A DNA stretch of 64,000 nucleotides from the NCBI RefSeq assembly GCF_000721495.1, contig NZ_JOHY01000022.1, positions 33,599-97,598 on the forward strand, written 5' to 3'. Positions 15,437 to 23,430 of this stretch are shown here, in pieces (position 1 is the stretch's first letter; the number at the start of each line of letters is the position of its first letter). Source of the stretch: Streptomyces sp. NRRL F-5123. Lineage in GTDB: Bacteria; Actinomycetota; Actinomycetes; Streptomycetales; Streptomycetaceae. The translations under genes and the position numbers were made by a program. Below the pieces are notes generated by a model. It was given only the letters and a program-made list of their open reading frames with translations. It was not told the origin of the DNA and made no database searches.

Positions 15437-16615
15437 TCAGCGGCGGGTGAGGTAGACGTGCATCGCGCGGTGCAGGGCCTTGTTGACCGCGCCCTGGAGC
15501 GGCAGCTCCCACTCCCCCACCGTCTCGACGGCCTCGCCGCCGGTGCCCAGCTTCCAGCGCAGCAGGCCGTGCGCGCGGGACGCCGGGTCCAGGTCGTCCG
15601 GGACCCCGCGCATGTCGTAGACCGCGGCGCCCGCCAGCAGCGCGTCGCACAGCATCCGCCACTGGAGCGCGTTGCTCGGCCGCACCTCGCGGCGGTGGTC
15701 GGCGGAGGCGCCCGTCTGGTACCAGACGCGGACGCCGTCCGGCGAGGTCAGCAGGGTGTGCGCGGCCAGCAGCTCGCCCTCGTGGCGGGCCGTGTAGAGC
15801 CGCATGCGGCCCGGCTGCTCGGCGTTCAGCTCGGCATACTGCCGCTGGTAGTAGCCGAGGTCGCGGCCCAGGTCGAAGCCGTCGCGGCGCTCGGTGACGC
15901 GCAGCAGCTCGTGGAAGGCCGGCAGCGTCTGCGGGCCCTCCACGCCGGTGCGCACCCCGCTCCTGCCCGCCTTCTTGACGTTGCGGCGCCACTCCTGGTT
16001 GAGGCCCGTCCACAGGTCGTCCAGGCCGCGCCCGGCGAGCGGCACCTCGAAGACCAGCCGCGGTTGGCCGTCGGCGCCGCAGCGCCGCCAGCCGGACTCG
16101 CGCAGCCGGTCGGCGACGGCGGCGCCCAGCGGCTCGACGAGGTCCGGCAGGACGTCGCCCACCCGCCGCCCCGGCCCCGCCGCGTCCTTCAGCGTCCGCG
16201 CCGACCACCGCCGGTAGGCCAGCGGCGGCCCCATCCGTACGGCGAACGCGCCCGCCCCCCGCAGGTGGTCCGCGAGCGGGTCCAGCCACCGCTCCAGCTG
16301 CGGGTCGGCCCAGTCCACGCCCGGGCCCTCCGGCAGGTACGCGAACAGGCGTCGCAGGCCCGGCAGTTGCCGGTAGAGCACCAGCGCGGTACCCATCAGC
16401 CGCCCCGCCCCGTCGAACCACCCCAGGCTCTCCGCCCGCCACCCCGTCTTGACCCGCGCCCAGGCCGGCGTCTGCAGGAAGCTAGCCGTGTACCCGCCCG
16501 GCCGCCGCAGGAACGCCGCGTGCAGGTCCGCGCCGATCGTCTCCAACCGGAGCCCGGTCCCCTCCCCCGCGGGGGCGTTGGCCTTCGGCAACTGCTCGTG
16601 GGTGGTCATCGTCAC
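15437..16615 (-). CDS. FemX/FemAB-type lipid II aminoacyltransferase
   Basis: A 392-residue GNAT-fold protein. GTG 16615 is preferred because GGGGAGG sits 8 bases upstream; ATG 16609 is two codons later. The FemABX signature is visible: FLQTPAWARVKTGW near the N-terminus, LFAYLPEGPGVDW, then TGLNQEWRRNVKKAGRSGV (about 210-230), FHELLRVTERRDGF, and VWYQTGAS...ALQWRMLCDAL near the C-terminus, ending GLLRWKLGTGG. Such enzymes add the bridging residue (glycine in Streptomyces) to lipid II at the membrane. A divergent MurJ-type lipid II flippase gene lies 680 bases away, giving functional coherence. Substrate assignment is by family. Confidence 0.88.
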   Translation of the reverse strand: MTMTTHEQLPKANAPAGEGTGLRLETIGADLHAAFLRRPGGYTASFLQTPAWARVKTGWRAESLGWFDGAGRLMGTALVLYRQLPGLRRLFAYLPEGPGVDWADPQLERWLDPLADHLRGAGAFAVRMGPPLAYRRWSARTLKDAAGPGRRVGDVLPDLVEPLGAAVADRLRESGWRRCGADGQPRLVFEVPLAGRGLDDLWTGLNQEWRRNVKKAGRSGVRTGVEGPQTLPAFHELLRVTERRDGFDLGRDLGYYQRQYAELNAEQPGRMRLYTARHEGELLAAHTLLTSPDGVRVWYQTGASADHRREVRPSNALQWRMLCDALLAGAAVYDMRGVPDDLDPASRAHGLLRWKLGTGGEAVETVGEWELPLQGAVNKALHRAMHVYLTRR

Positions 16616-16893
16616 GACGCGGTCCTCCCCGTCCGGCGGCCCGGAAACGGCCCGCTCACGACTTCCCACGCCTGCGGAAGGGCCTTTGTGACCGAGAGAT
16701 TCCCGACACCCCGCGGATGTGTCCCGAGGCGCGCCCCGGCCCCACACTTTCCGCAAGCGGTCGTGGCCGAACCGGGCTGCCACCTCACGCCGGTGGCCCG
16801 GCGCGCCTTTCGTCGTGGCTCGTCGCGCAGTCCTCCCCCAGGCTTCGCCCGGGAGGGGCCCTCCACGCGCCCGTGAAGGCTTGCCCTCTTCGC

Positions 16894-17150
16894 GCAGGGT
16901 GAGCGTTTTCAGGGGCGCGGGGAACTGCGCGAGCAACCACCCACCGGCGGCAAGATCGCGGGCGCCACCGCAAGACGCACCCCGGAGCGAAAGGGGCGCG
17001 GGGAACTGCGCGACCAGCCCCCACCGGCAGCAAGGTCGCGGGCGCCACCGCAAGAGGCACCCCGGAGCGAGAGCCGCCCACCGGCGGAAAGTCGCGGGCG
17101 CCACCGCAAGAGGCACCCCGGAGCGAGAGGAGGCGCGGGGAACTGCGCGC
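16894..17150. repeat. dispersed repeat, rearranged copy
   Basis: The motif GGGGCGCGGGGAACTGCGCG starts at 16912 and 16993, with a variant (GGCGCGGGGAACTGCGCG) at 17132. The first copy is preceded by GTGAGCGTTTTC and followed by GAGCAACCACCCACCGGC, exactly as in the copies at 33.4 and 57.7 kb. This copy lacks the inverted right arm seen in those two and carries extra direct repeats instead. Confidence 0.75.
16956..17126. repeat. three direct copies of a 35-bp unit
   Basis: TCGCGGGCGCCACCGCAAGA followed by (C/G)GCACCCCGGAGCGA occurs at 16956-16990, 17036-17070 and 17092-17126, differing at one base. Spacing is 80 and 56 bases because the intervening linkers differ in length. Confidence 0.8.
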
Positions 17151-17295
17151 GGGTCAGAGACGTCACCATGAGCGGAAGACATCCGCAGGGGTCCGGGCGG
17201 CGCACCGCCCGGGAGGCCGCCACCGCCCGGGCCCACGGGCGGCGCAGGCCCGTACCCCCCGTCCCGCGCGTCAGCGCGAAGAGCAGGGGAACGGG

Positions 17296-18906
17296 TTGGC
17301 GCCCACGGCAACCCGCCCCCGCACGCGGCACGCGAAGACCTCGCTCGCCCGGAGCGGCAGGGCGATGATGGCGGGCTCCCTGGTCTCCCGGGCCACCGGC
17401 TTCCTCCGGCTCGCGGTGATCACCGCGGCGGTCGGAACCGCGGCGGCGGGCGACGCGTTCGGCGTCGCCAACACCGTCCCGAACATCGTGTACGCGCTCA
17501 TGATCGGCGGCGCCCTGCAGTCCGTCTTCATCCCGGAGCTGGTGCGCGCGGCGAAGGAGCACCCGGACGGCGGCCAGGCGTACACCGACCGGCTGCTCAC
17601 CCTGTGCGCGGTGGGCCTGCTCGCCGTGACCTCGCTCGCGGTCCTCGCCGCGCCGCTGCTGGTGTCCGCCTACGCACCGGACTTCGACGGGGCGCAGCGC
17701 GACCTGACGGTGACGCTCGCCCGCTACTGCCTGCCGCAGATCCTCTGCTACGGCGTGTTCACGCTCCTCGGCCAGGTGCTGGGCGCCCGCGACCGCTTCG
17801 CGGCGATGATGTGGACGCCGGTGCTCAACAACCTCGTCGTCATCGCGGTGTTCGGCCTCTACCTGGGCACCGCGCGCGGCGGCATCGACGACCGGGACGC
17901 GCTGGTGCTGGGCCTGGGCAGCACCGCGGGCATCGCGGTGCAGGCGCTGGGCCTGCTGCCGTCGCTGCGGGCGTCCGGCTTCCGCTGGCACCCGCGGTTC
18001 GACTGGCGCGGCGCGGGCCTGACGCAGCCGATGCGGGCGGCGGTGTGGACGCTGCTGCTGGTCCTGGTCAACCAGGGCGCGTACTGGGTGGTGACCCGGC
18101 TGTCGACGTCCGCGGGCGAGCACGCGCTGACCGCGGGGCACGGCGCGGGCGTGGGCTATGCCGCGTACAGCAACGCGTACAGCCTGTGGGTCGTCCCGCA
18201 GGGCATCGTGACGGTCTCGCTGGTGACCGCGCTGCTGCCGCGGATGAGCCGGGCGGCGGCGGACGGCGACCACGCGGCGGTCGGCGCGGACCTGACGCGC
18301 GGGCTGAACGCGTCCGGCGTCGCCGTCGTCCCGGCGGCGCTCGCCTTCGTGACGCTCGCCCCGCAGATCACCGGCGTGGTCTTCCAGCACGGCGCGACGA
18401 CGGACGCGGACGCGGCGGCGATCGGCTGGATGCTCACCGCGTTCGCGCTCGGTCTGCCCGCGTTCGCCGGCCAGTACGTGCTGGCCCGCGGCTTCTACGC
18501 GCTCGGCGACACGCGGACGCCGTTCTTCCTCAACGTCCTCATCGCGGGCGTCAACGCGTCGCTGGCGGCGGCCTCCTACGCGCTGCTGCCCGCCCGCTGG
18601 GCGGTCACCGGCATGGCCGCGGGCTACGCGGTGGCGTGCACGGCGGGGCTGCTGGCGACCTCCACGCTGCTGCGCCGCCGGCTGGGCTGGCGCCCGGGGG
18701 TGCTGGGCCACCACCTGCGGCTGCTGGGCGCCTTCCTGCCGGGCGCGTACCTGTCGCTGTGGGCGGCGCACGTGTGCACCGGCCGGCTCGGTACGGGCCT
18801 GGCGGGCGACGCGGCGGGCCTGCTGCTGGGCATGGCGGCGCTGCTGGGACCCGCCGTGCTGCTGGCCCGGCCGCTGGGCCTGGCGCTGCGGCCGCGCAGG
18901 TCGTGA
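17296..18906 (+). CDS. murJ: MurJ/MviN-type lipid II flippase
   Basis: A 536-residue MOP-superfamily membrane protein with about 14 transmembrane helices. The start is apparently TTG 17296 with GGGGA six bases upstream. Conserved MurJ points include SLVSRATGFLRLAVI near the N-terminus (helix 1), DAFGVANTVPNIVYALMIGGALQSVFIPEL, and GFYALGDTRTPFFLNVLIAGVN in the second half. The basic N-terminal tail (RPRTRHAK) is short. Streptomycetes usually carry a longer main MurJ elsewhere, so this may be an accessory flippase. It is divergent from the FemX-like gene. The exact start is the least certain point. Confidence 0.88.
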   Translation: MAPTATRPRTRHAKTSLARSGRAMMAGSLVSRATGFLRLAVITAAVGTAAAGDAFGVANTVPNIVYALMIGGALQSVFIPELVRAAKEHPDGGQAYTDRLLTLCAVGLLAVTSLAVLAAPLLVSAYAPDFDGAQRDLTVTLARYCLPQILCYGVFTLLGQVLGARDRFAAMMWTPVLNNLVVIAVFGLYLGTARGGIDDRDALVLGLGSTAGIAVQALGLLPSLRASGFRWHPRFDWRGAGLTQPMRAAVWTLLLVLVNQGAYWVVTRLSTSAGEHALTAGHGAGVGYAAYSNAYSLWVVPQGIVTVSLVTALLPRMSRAAADGDHAAVGADLTRGLNASGVAVVPAALAFVTLAPQITGVVFQHGATTDADAAAIGWMLTAFALGLPAFAGQYVLARGFYALGDTRTPFFLNVLIAGVNASLAAASYALLPARWAVTGMAAGYAVACTAGLLATSTLLRRRLGWRPGVLGHHLRLLGAFLPGAYLSLWAAHVCTGRLGTGLAGDAAGLLLGMAALLGPAVLLARPLGLALRPRRS

Positions 18907-18930
18907 ACGCCCGTACTCACAAAGGCGAAT

Positions 18931-18941
18931 ACTAAAATAGT
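18931..18941. promoter_or_regulatory. AT-rich palindrome ACTA-AAA-TAGT upstream of padR
   Basis: ACTA and TAGT are inverted around AAA inside the only AT-rich patch (GAATACTAAAATAGTTGAG) between murJ and padR, 73 bases before the padR start. A likely promoter/autoregulatory operator; inference. Confidence 0.45.
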
Positions 18942-19013
18942 TGAGTAAGCTGAGCGGGTCACCCATGCCCCGGGGGCGAACGGGCGGGGCGGGAACGGGC
19001 GGAGGGATCCCCG

Positions 19014-19598
19014 ATGGCACTGCGGCACGCCGTGCTCGCGGCACTGCTCGACAACGAGTTCAGCGGCTACCAGCTGGCCAAGGCGTTCGGCGTGGGCGTC
19101 GCCAACTTCTGGCACGCGCTGCCCCAGCAGCTCTACGCGGAGCTGTCCAAGCTGGAGAAGGAGGGCCTGGTCGCGGGGCGCGAGGTGGTGCAGACCAGCC
19201 GCCCCAACAAGCGGCTCTTCACCGTCACCGCGGAGGGCCTCGCGGAGCTGGAGCGCTTCGTCGCCGCCGACTCCAAGCCGACCTTCATCCGCGACGACCT
19301 GCTGGTGATGGTGCAGACCGCCGACCACGTCGACACCGCCCGCGTCATCGCCCAGCTCGACGAGCGCGCACAGTCCTCCCTCGCCCGCATCGCCGGCTAC
19401 GAGGACCTGCTGGCCCTGCTGCGGGGGGACCTCCCGGAGGCCGACTTCCTCCGCGACTCCCCCACGGTCGGCCCCTACCTCACCTGCCGCCGCGGCCTCG
19501 CCCTCGAACGCGAGACCCGAGCCTGGTGCCTGGAGTCCGCGGCGGTGCTGCGCGCCCGCCGGCCCGCCGGGGAGGTCTCCGGTGCCGTCGGGGACTGA
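19014..19598 (+). CDS. PadR family transcriptional regulator
   Basis: A 194-residue PadR protein from ATG 19014 with GGAGGGATCCCCG upstream. The winged helix is N-terminal: LRHAVLAALLDNEFSGYQLAK, FWHALPQQLYAELSKLEKEGLV with the conserved aromatic/proline (W..LPQQLY..L), and wing SRPNKRLFTVTAEGLAEL. A Vir-type helical C-terminal dimerisation domain follows. The stop overlaps the start of the downstream hydrolase by 17 bases, so the two are coupled. The AT-rich palindrome at 18931 is a plausible self-operator. The regulated ligand is unknown. Confidence 0.92.
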   Translation: MALRHAVLAALLDNEFSGYQLAKAFGVGVANFWHALPQQLYAELSKLEKEGLVAGREVVQTSRPNKRLFTVTAEGLAELERFVAADSKPTFIRDDLLVMVQTADHVDTARVIAQLDERAQSSLARIAGYEDLLALLRGDLPEADFLRDSPTVGPYLTCRRGLALERETRAWCLESAAVLRARRPAGEVSGAVGD

Positions 19599-20379
19599 GG
19601 GCACCGGGCCGGTGTTCACGCGCTACGTCGCCCTCGGCGACAGTCAGACCGAAGGGGTCGGCGACGGCGACGACGCCGCGGGGCTGCGCGGCTGGGCCGA
19701 CCGCCTGGCGGTGCACCTGGCCGACGCCAACCCCGCGGTCGGCTACGCGAACCTCGCCGTACGCGGCAAGCTCGCCGCCCAGGTGCGGGCCGAACAGCTC
19801 GCCCCGGCGCTGGAGTTGCGGCCGGACCTGGCGACGGTGGTCGCGGGAGTCAACGACGTCATGCGGCCGCGCTTCTCCGCAGCAGCCGTGGCCGCCGAGC
19901 TGGAGGCGATGTTCGCCGCCCTGACCGCCGCGGGCGCGCACGTGGTGACGCTGACCTTCCCGGACGTCGGCAGGATCGCGCCGCTGACCAGACCGCTGCT
20001 CCCCCGGGTACGCGCCCTGAACGCGGCGATCCGGGCCGCCGCGGCGCGGCACGCCGTCACGCTCGTCGACACCGAGCACGTGCCCGTCACGACCGACCCG
20101 CGCCTGTGGTCCCCCGACCGCCTGCACGCCTCCCCCGTGGGCCACGCCCGCATCGCGGCAGCCGTCGCCCAGTCCCTGCGCCTGCCGACCCCCACCGCGC
20201 CCTGGACCGACCCCTTCCCCACCCCGCCCCCGCGCCTGACACTCTCCACGGAGGCCCGCTGGGCGGCTGCCTTCCTGACCCCCTGGCTCACCCGTCACGC
20301 CCGTGGCCGCACCTCCGCCACCGGCCGCACCGCCAAACGCCCCGCCCTCCTCCCGGTGGAGCGGTCGGCGGAGAGCTAG
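19582..20379 (+). CDS. SGNH/GDSL-type hydrolase
   Basis: A 265-residue esterase/lipase-family enzyme starting at GTG 19582 inside the padR gene. Block I is YVALGDSQTEG with the nucleophilic Ser in GDSQ. Block III is VAGVNDVM (conserved Asn), and block V is SPDRLHASPVGH, supplying Asp and His of the triad. No signal peptide is evident, so it is probably cytoplasmic. A basic Arg/Thr-rich C-terminal tail (about 225-265) follows the catalytic core. Substrate unknown. Coupling to the PadR gene suggests it is part of that regulator's response. Confidence 0.88.
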   Translation: MPSGTEGTGPVFTRYVALGDSQTEGVGDGDDAAGLRGWADRLAVHLADANPAVGYANLAVRGKLAAQVRAEQLAPALELRPDLATVVAGVNDVMRPRFSAAAVAAELEAMFAALTAAGAHVVTLTFPDVGRIAPLTRPLLPRVRALNAAIRAAAARHAVTLVDTEHVPVTTDPRLWSPDRLHASPVGHARIAAAVAQSLRLPTPTAPWTDPFPTPPPRLTLSTEARWAAAFLTPWLTRHARGRTSATGRTAKRPALLPVERSAES

Positions 20380-20425
20380 TGCTGTGACCGCCGGCCGGGC
20401 GTTCCCGGGCCCCGGGCCGGTGGGC

Positions 20426-21382
20426 TCAGGAGCCGGTCAGCCCCGCGATCAGCGTGTCCGCCGCCGTGTACGGGTCGAGGGCGCCCTCGGTGACGCGGTG
20501 GGCCAGTGCCGGGAGGTCGTGCGAGCTGCCGGGGGCGGTGATGCGGGCGCGCAGCGCGGTGAGGGCGATGGTCTCGATCTCGCGGGCGGCGCGGGCGGCC
20601 CGGCGGGTGGCCAGCACGCCGTGCTCCTCCATCCACGCGCGGTGCTTGTCGAGCGCCTCGACGACCTCGTCGACACCCTCGCCGCGGGCGGCGACCGTCT
20701 TGACGATGGGCGGGCGCCAGTCGCCGGGGGCGCGGGACTCCCCGAGGCCGAGCATGTGGTTGAGCTCGCGGGCGGTGGCGTCGGCGCCGTCGCGGTCGGC
20801 CTTGTTGACGACGTAGACGTCGCCGATCTCCAGGATGCCCGCCTTGGCGGCCTGGATGCCGTCGCCCATGCCGGGGGCGAGCAGCACCACGGAGGTGTCG
20901 GCCTGCGCGGCGATCTCGACCTCGGACTGCCCGACGCCGACGGTCTCGACGAGGATCACGTCGCAGCCGGCGGCGTCCAGCACCCGGATGGCCTGCGGGG
21001 CGGCCCAGGCCAGGCCGCCGAGGTGGCCGCGGGTGGCCATGGAGCGGATGTAGACGCCCGGGTCGGAGGCGTGCTCCGACATCCGCACCCGGTCGCCGAG
21101 CAGCGCGCCGCCGGAGAAGGGCGAGGACGGGTCGACGGCCAGCACCCCGACCCGGCGGCCCGCCTTGCGGTAGGCGGTCACCAGGGCCGAGGTGGTGGTG
21201 GACTTGCCGACGCCGGGCGAGCCGGTCAGGCCCACCACGTACGCCCCGCCGGTGAGCGGCGCGAGCGCGGCCATCACCTCGCGCAGCTGCGGGGAGGCCC
21301 CCTCGACCAGCGAGATCAGCCGTGCGACGGCCCGCGGCCGCCCGGCCCGCGCCTGCTCGACCAGCTCCCCGACATCCACCAT
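20426..21382 (-). CDS. meaB: MeaB/ArgK-type G-protein chaperone of cobalamin-dependent mutases
   Basis: A 318-residue GTPase. Walker A is GLTGSPGVGKSTTTSAL (about 50-66). AVDPSSPFSGGALLGDRVRM and VETVGVGQSEVEIA are the MeaB switch regions, VVNKADRDGAD is the NKxD base-specificity motif, and the C-terminal dimerisation arm runs to 318. MeaB proteins protect and reload methylmalonyl- or isobutyryl-CoA mutase with adenosylcobalamin. The gene follows a thiolase gene by 36 bases on the same strand and is close to the epimerase; icmA is 15.5 kb away. Its partner (IcmA or methylmalonyl-CoA mutase) cannot be decided here. Confidence 0.93.
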   Translation of the reverse strand: MVDVGELVEQARAGRPRAVARLISLVEGASPQLREVMAALAPLTGGAYVVGLTGSPGVGKSTTTSALVTAYRKAGRRVGVLAVDPSSPFSGGALLGDRVRMSEHASDPGVYIRSMATRGHLGGLAWAAPQAIRVLDAAGCDVILVETVGVGQSEVEIAAQADTSVVLLAPGMGDGIQAAKAGILEIGDVYVVNKADRDGADATARELNHMLGLGESRAPGDWRPPIVKTVAARGEGVDEVVEALDKHRAWMEEHGVLATRRAARAAREIETIALTALRARITAPGSSHDLPALAHRVTEGALDPYTAADTLIAGLTGS

Positions 21383-21418
21383 CGCGGCCGTCCTTCGTTG
21401 GTTCGGTTCGCCGGCAGG

Positions 21419-22633
21419 TCAGTTCGCCGGCACGTGCACGATCAGCGCGTCGCCCTGGCCGCCGCCCCCGCACAGGGCCGCGGCGCCGGTGCCGCCGCCG
21501 CGGCGGCCGAGCTCCAGGGCCAGGTGCAGCACGATACGGGCCCCGGACATGCCGATCGGGTGGCCGAGCGCGATGGCACCGCCGTTCACGTTCACCTTTT
21601 CAGGTGTCACGCCGAGGTCCTTCATGGACTGTACGGCGACGGCCGCGAAGGCCTCGTTGATCTCGATGAGGTCCAGGTCACCGACGGTCAGCCCCTCCTT
21701 GTCCAGGGCGTGCGCGATGGCGTTCGAGGGCTGGGAGTGGAGCGAGTTGTCGGGTCCGGCGACGTTGCCGTGGGCGCCGATCTCGGCGATCCACGGCAGG
21801 CCCAGCTCCTCGGCCTTGGCGCGGCTCATGACGACGACGGCCGCGGCGCCGTCGGAGATCTGCGAGGCGGTGCCCGCGGTGATCGTGCCGTCGGCTGCGA
21901 AGGAGGGGCGCAGCCGGGACAGCGACTCCGCGGTGGTCTCCGGGCGGATGCCCTCGTCCTTGGTGAGGACGACCGGGTCGCCCTTGCGCTGCGGGATCTC
22001 GACGGGGGTGATCTCGGCGTCGAAGAGGCCGTTCTTCTGCGCGGCGGCGGCCCGCTGGTGGGACAGCGCGCCGAAGGCGTCCTGGTCGGCGCGGGCGATG
22101 CCGAGCCGGGTGTTGTGCTTCTCGGTGGACTCGCCCATCGCGATGTTCTCGAAGGCGTCGGTGAGGCCGTCGTGGGCCATCGAGTCGAGCATCTCCATGG
22201 CGCCGTACTTGTGGCCCGCGCGGGAGCCGGGCAGCAGGTGCGGGGCGTTGGTCATGGACTCCTGTCCGCCGGCCACCACGATGTCGAACTCGCCGGCCCT
22301 GATCAGCTGGTCGGCGAGCGCGATCGCGTCCAGCCCGGAAAGGCACACCTTGTTCACGGTGAGCGCGGGCACCGACATGGGGATGCCGGCCTTGACCGCG
22401 GCCTGCCGGGCGGGGATCTGGCCGGCGCCGGCCTGGAGCACCTGCCCCATGATCACGTACTGCACCTGGTCGCCGCGGACGCCGGCCCGCTCCAGGGCGG
22501 ACTTGATCGCGATACCGCCGAGGTCGGACCCGGAGAAGCCGCGCAGGCTCCCGAGCAGCCGGCCCATGGGCGTACGGGCACCTGCGACGATCACCGAGCG
22601 CGTGTTGCTGGTACTGCTGGTCCTGGCTGTCAT
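21419..22633 (-). CDS. acetyl-CoA C-acetyltransferase (thiolase)
   Basis: A 404-residue thiolase from ATG 22633 ([16 protein letters not shown]) behind AAGGG; the frame is open further upstream without a ribosome site. All catalytic blocks are present: the acylated Cys in [12 protein letters not shown], the EINEAFA motif, [14 protein letters not shown] with the His, and the C-terminal Cys in ALCGGGGQG. It condenses or cleaves acetyl-CoA/acetoacetyl-CoA, feeding butyryl-CoA or ethylmalonyl-CoA pathways. It is divergent from the epimerase gene and probably cotranscribed with meaB. Confidence 0.93.
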   Translation of the reverse strand: MTARTSSTSNTRSVIVAGARTPMGRLLGSLRGFSGSDLGGIAIKSALERAGVRGDQVQYVIMGQVLQAGAGQIPARQAAVKAGIPMSVPALTVNKVCLSGLDAIALADQLIRAGEFDIVVAGGQESMTNAPHLLPGSRAGHKYGAMEMLDSMAHDGLTDAFENIAMGESTEKHNTRLGIARADQDAFGALSHQRAAAAQKNGLFDAEITPVEIPQRKGDPVVLTKDEGIRPETTAESLSRLRPSFAADGTITAGTASQISDGAAAVVVMSRAKAEELGLPWIAEIGAHGNVAGPDNSLHSQPSNAIAHALDKEGLTVGDLDLIEINEAFAAVAVQSMKDLGVTPEKVNVNGGAIALGHPIGMSGARIVLHLALELGRRGGGTGAAALCGGGGQGDALIVHVPAN

Positions 22634-22770
22634 GGTGCGGGTCCCTTCGACAGAAGAGAGGTTAACGAGGGTTAGCGTCAATGTACTGACCGGTAGACCC
22701 CGCGTCACCCGGCGGAACGTGTGACAGCGCGCACGTTGTGTAATCGCGGGCCGTACGGTGCACTGGTTCC

Positions 22771-23253
22771 ATGCTGACTCGTATCGACCACATCGGGATC
22801 GCGTGCTCCGACCTCGACGCGACCGTCGAGTTCTACCGCGCCACCTACGGCTTCGAGGTCTTCCACACCGAGATCAACGACGAGCAGGGCGTGCGCGAGG
22901 CCATGCTCAGGATCAACGGGACGTCCGACGGCGGCGCCTCCTACCTCCAGCTGCTGGAGCCGATCCGGGAGGACAGCGCGGTCGGCAAGTGGCTGGCCAA
23001 GAACGGCGAGGGCGTCCACCACATCGCCTTCGGCACCGCGGACGTCGACAGTGACTCCGAGGCCATCCGCGACAAGGGCGTGCGGGTGCTCTACGACGAG
23101 CCGCGGCGCGGCTCCATGGACTCCAGGATCACCTTCCTGCACCCGAAGGACTGCCACGGCGTCCTGACCGAACTGGTGACCGCCGCCGGAAGCCACGGCT
23201 CCGCGCCCGGCGACGCGCCCGCCGGGGACCACCTACCTGTCGAGGACCACTGA
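22771..23253 (+). CDS. mce: methylmalonyl-CoA epimerase
   Basis: A 160-residue vicinal-oxygen-chelate protein: [22 protein letters not shown] (metal-binding His7), [18 protein letters not shown] (His), and [15 protein letters not shown] with the metal-binding Glu. It interconverts (2R)- and (2S)-methylmalonyl-CoA between propionyl-CoA carboxylase and the B12-dependent mutase. A Gly/Ala/Asp-rich tail of about 18 residues is added after the fold. The gene lies upstream of scy on the same strand; the probable scy promoter overlaps its stop codon. Confidence 0.92.
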   Translation: MLTRIDHIGIACSDLDATVEFYRATYGFEVFHTEINDEQGVREAMLRINGTSDGGASYLQLLEPIREDSAVGKWLAKNGEGVHHIAFGTADVDSDSEAIRDKGVRVLYDEPRRGSMDSRITFLHPKDCHGVLTELVTAAGSHGSAPGDAPAGDHLPVEDH

Positions 23254-23280
23254 CCTTATCCCCGTGCTGCCCGGTAGAGT
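23251..23280 (+). promoter_or_regulatory. candidate scy promoter
   Basis: TGACCT (23251-23256) and TAGAGT (23275-23280) are separated by 18 bases, a reasonable housekeeping-type pair. The -35 element overlaps the epimerase stop codon. Prediction only. Confidence 0.4.
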
Positions 23281-23381
23281 GGCCGGGCCGACCGGGGTGG
23301 GGTCTGGGTACGCTCCCGCTCCGCGCCGTTGATCTGACACCATTCTTTGTGGGCCCCGATTCACACAGGGTCGCGAAGAAG

Positions 23382-23402
23382 CTCACCCGGTTGGCGGGTG
23401 AG
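23382..23402 (+). promoter_or_regulatory. hairpin in the scy leader
   Basis: CTCACCCG (23382-23389) and CGGGTGAG (23395-23402) form a perfect 8-bp stem with loop GTTGG, ending 28 bases before the scy start. It could be an epimerase terminator or a leader structure tuning scy translation. No U-tract follows. Confidence 0.5.
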
Positions 23403-23430
23403 AACGCCAGGAGACCGATGGGACCGCGGA

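Larger units (their letters stand above)
16616..17295. other. 680-bp gene-free spacer filled with GC-rich repeats
   Basis: The region between the divergent femX-like and murJ genes. Bases 16894-17150 hold three copies of the dispersed GGGGCGCGGGGAACTGCGCG motif and three direct repeats of a 35-bp unit. The rest (16616-16890 and 17150-17295) shows no convincing gene, only arginine/proline-rich frames. GC is extreme throughout and no AT-rich promoter patch stands out. Confidence 0.55.
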
